Positions 5,197 through 5,296 of a stretch of 5,296 nt of DNA are shown here, piece by piece (the first letter of the stretch is position 1; every line of letters starts with the position of its first letter). The position numbers were made by a program, and so were the translations under genes. A model generated the notes under the pieces. The model worked only from the letters and a program-made list of their open reading frames with translations. It did not search any database and was not told where the DNA came from. This DNA is from Methanosarcinales archaeon (lineage in GTDB: Archaea > Halobacteriota > Methanosarcinia > Methanosarcinales > Methanogasteraceae), in assembly GCA_012961645.1 (NCBI GenBank), contig DTYY01000172.1, forward strand, positions 1 through 5,296, written 5' to 3'.

Positions 5197-5296
5197 TGTA
5201 GTTGACTAAGTCTTTGTACTTCAGTTTTCAGCTTATTAAGTTGTATATCCTTACTTAACAAAAGCATGTTAAGAAAGAATGCCGAATAAACAACCA
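5193..5296 (-). CDS. C-terminal end of an unidentified minus-strand protein (membrane segment plus coiled coil)
   Basis: Read leftward from the right edge, 34 codons stay open and end in TAA at 5195-5193. The text has a hydrophobic stretch, VVYSAFFLNMLLL, then an amphipathic helix, DIQLNKLKTEVQRLSQLH, with Leu/Val spaced 3-4-3-3 as in a coiled coil. Such a helix-plus-coil ending resembles small membrane proteins of the DUF2304 kind, but the fragment is too short to assign. Its stop overlaps the stop of the truncated DUF1464 frame, so the two converge. Codons such as ATA, TTA and AGT differ from the GC-richer choices of the ribosomal genes, in keeping with different-origin DNA. A 34-codon open frame could be chance, so this is a moderate call. 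Confidence 0.4.
   Translation of the reverse strand, partial: VVYSAFFLNMLLLSKDIQLNKLKTEVQRLSQLH
5236..5273. repeat. Cluster of TTAAG inverted repeats
   Basis: TTAAGT (5236-5241) and ACTTAA (5253-5258) are inverted around a TATAT core, and CTTAACA (5254-5260) pairs with TGTTAAG (5267-5273) around a six-base loop. The three half-sites could form an operator or a hairpin. They also fall inside the possible minus-strand coding end, which would make them incidental. Confidence 0.45.

Noticed and set aside
5279..5296. Start of a plus-strand gene at 5279
   Set aside because: Only six codons are visible, so nothing supports it beyond a weak purine stretch upstream; mentioned only as an alternative for the repeats there.
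1..5296. CRISPR array or tRNA/rRNA gene
   Set aside because: No regularly spaced direct repeats and no TpsiC-loop or cloverleaf pattern were found by eye.

Overview
The window looks archaeal, most likely from a Methanomicrobia/Methanosarcinales-type euryarchaeon or an ANME relative. The rpl3, rpl4 and thi4 products have archaeal forms, a DUF1464-type gene follows them, and start sites lie behind TATA-like boxes with either purine-rich ribosome sites or no visible site. No database search was possible, so the lineage is inferred from remembered family sequences.

Left part (1-1532, minus strand): a compact transcription unit. A 30-codon His/Cys-containing open frame comes first, then a UspA-type universal stress protein, then a DUF318/ArsP-type permease that runs off the left edge. 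The small frame stops on the ribosome site of the Usp gene, and the Usp stop shares one base with the permease start. The three would be translationally coupled.

Middle (1533-2180): about 650 bases without a convincing gene. It holds the probable divergent promoters, a palindrome resembling the terminal hairpin of IS200/IS605 (TnpB-type) elements, and several further inverted repeats, including two hairpins that compete for one arm. A decayed mobile-element end with its RNA scaffold is the best guess, unproven.

Right centre (2181-4713, plus strand): ribosomal proteins uL3 and uL4, overlapping or nearly so, followed at once by a Thi4-type thiazole synthase. In archaea uL4 is normally followed by uL23 and uL2 in the S10 cluster. 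Here the cluster stops after two genes and a thiamine-precursor gene takes the next place. The Thi4 has His where yeast Thi4 has its sacrificial Cys, which points to the sulfide-using catalytic type.

Right end (4714-5296): a 46-base stem-loop after thi4, then a DUF1464 gene with a probable leaderless promoter. It reads normally for about 85 codons and then loses family resemblance at a short A-tract. The DNA beyond is AT-rich and seems to hold the 3' end of a minus-strand gene for a membrane/coiled-coil protein. This looks like a rearrangement or insertion junction.
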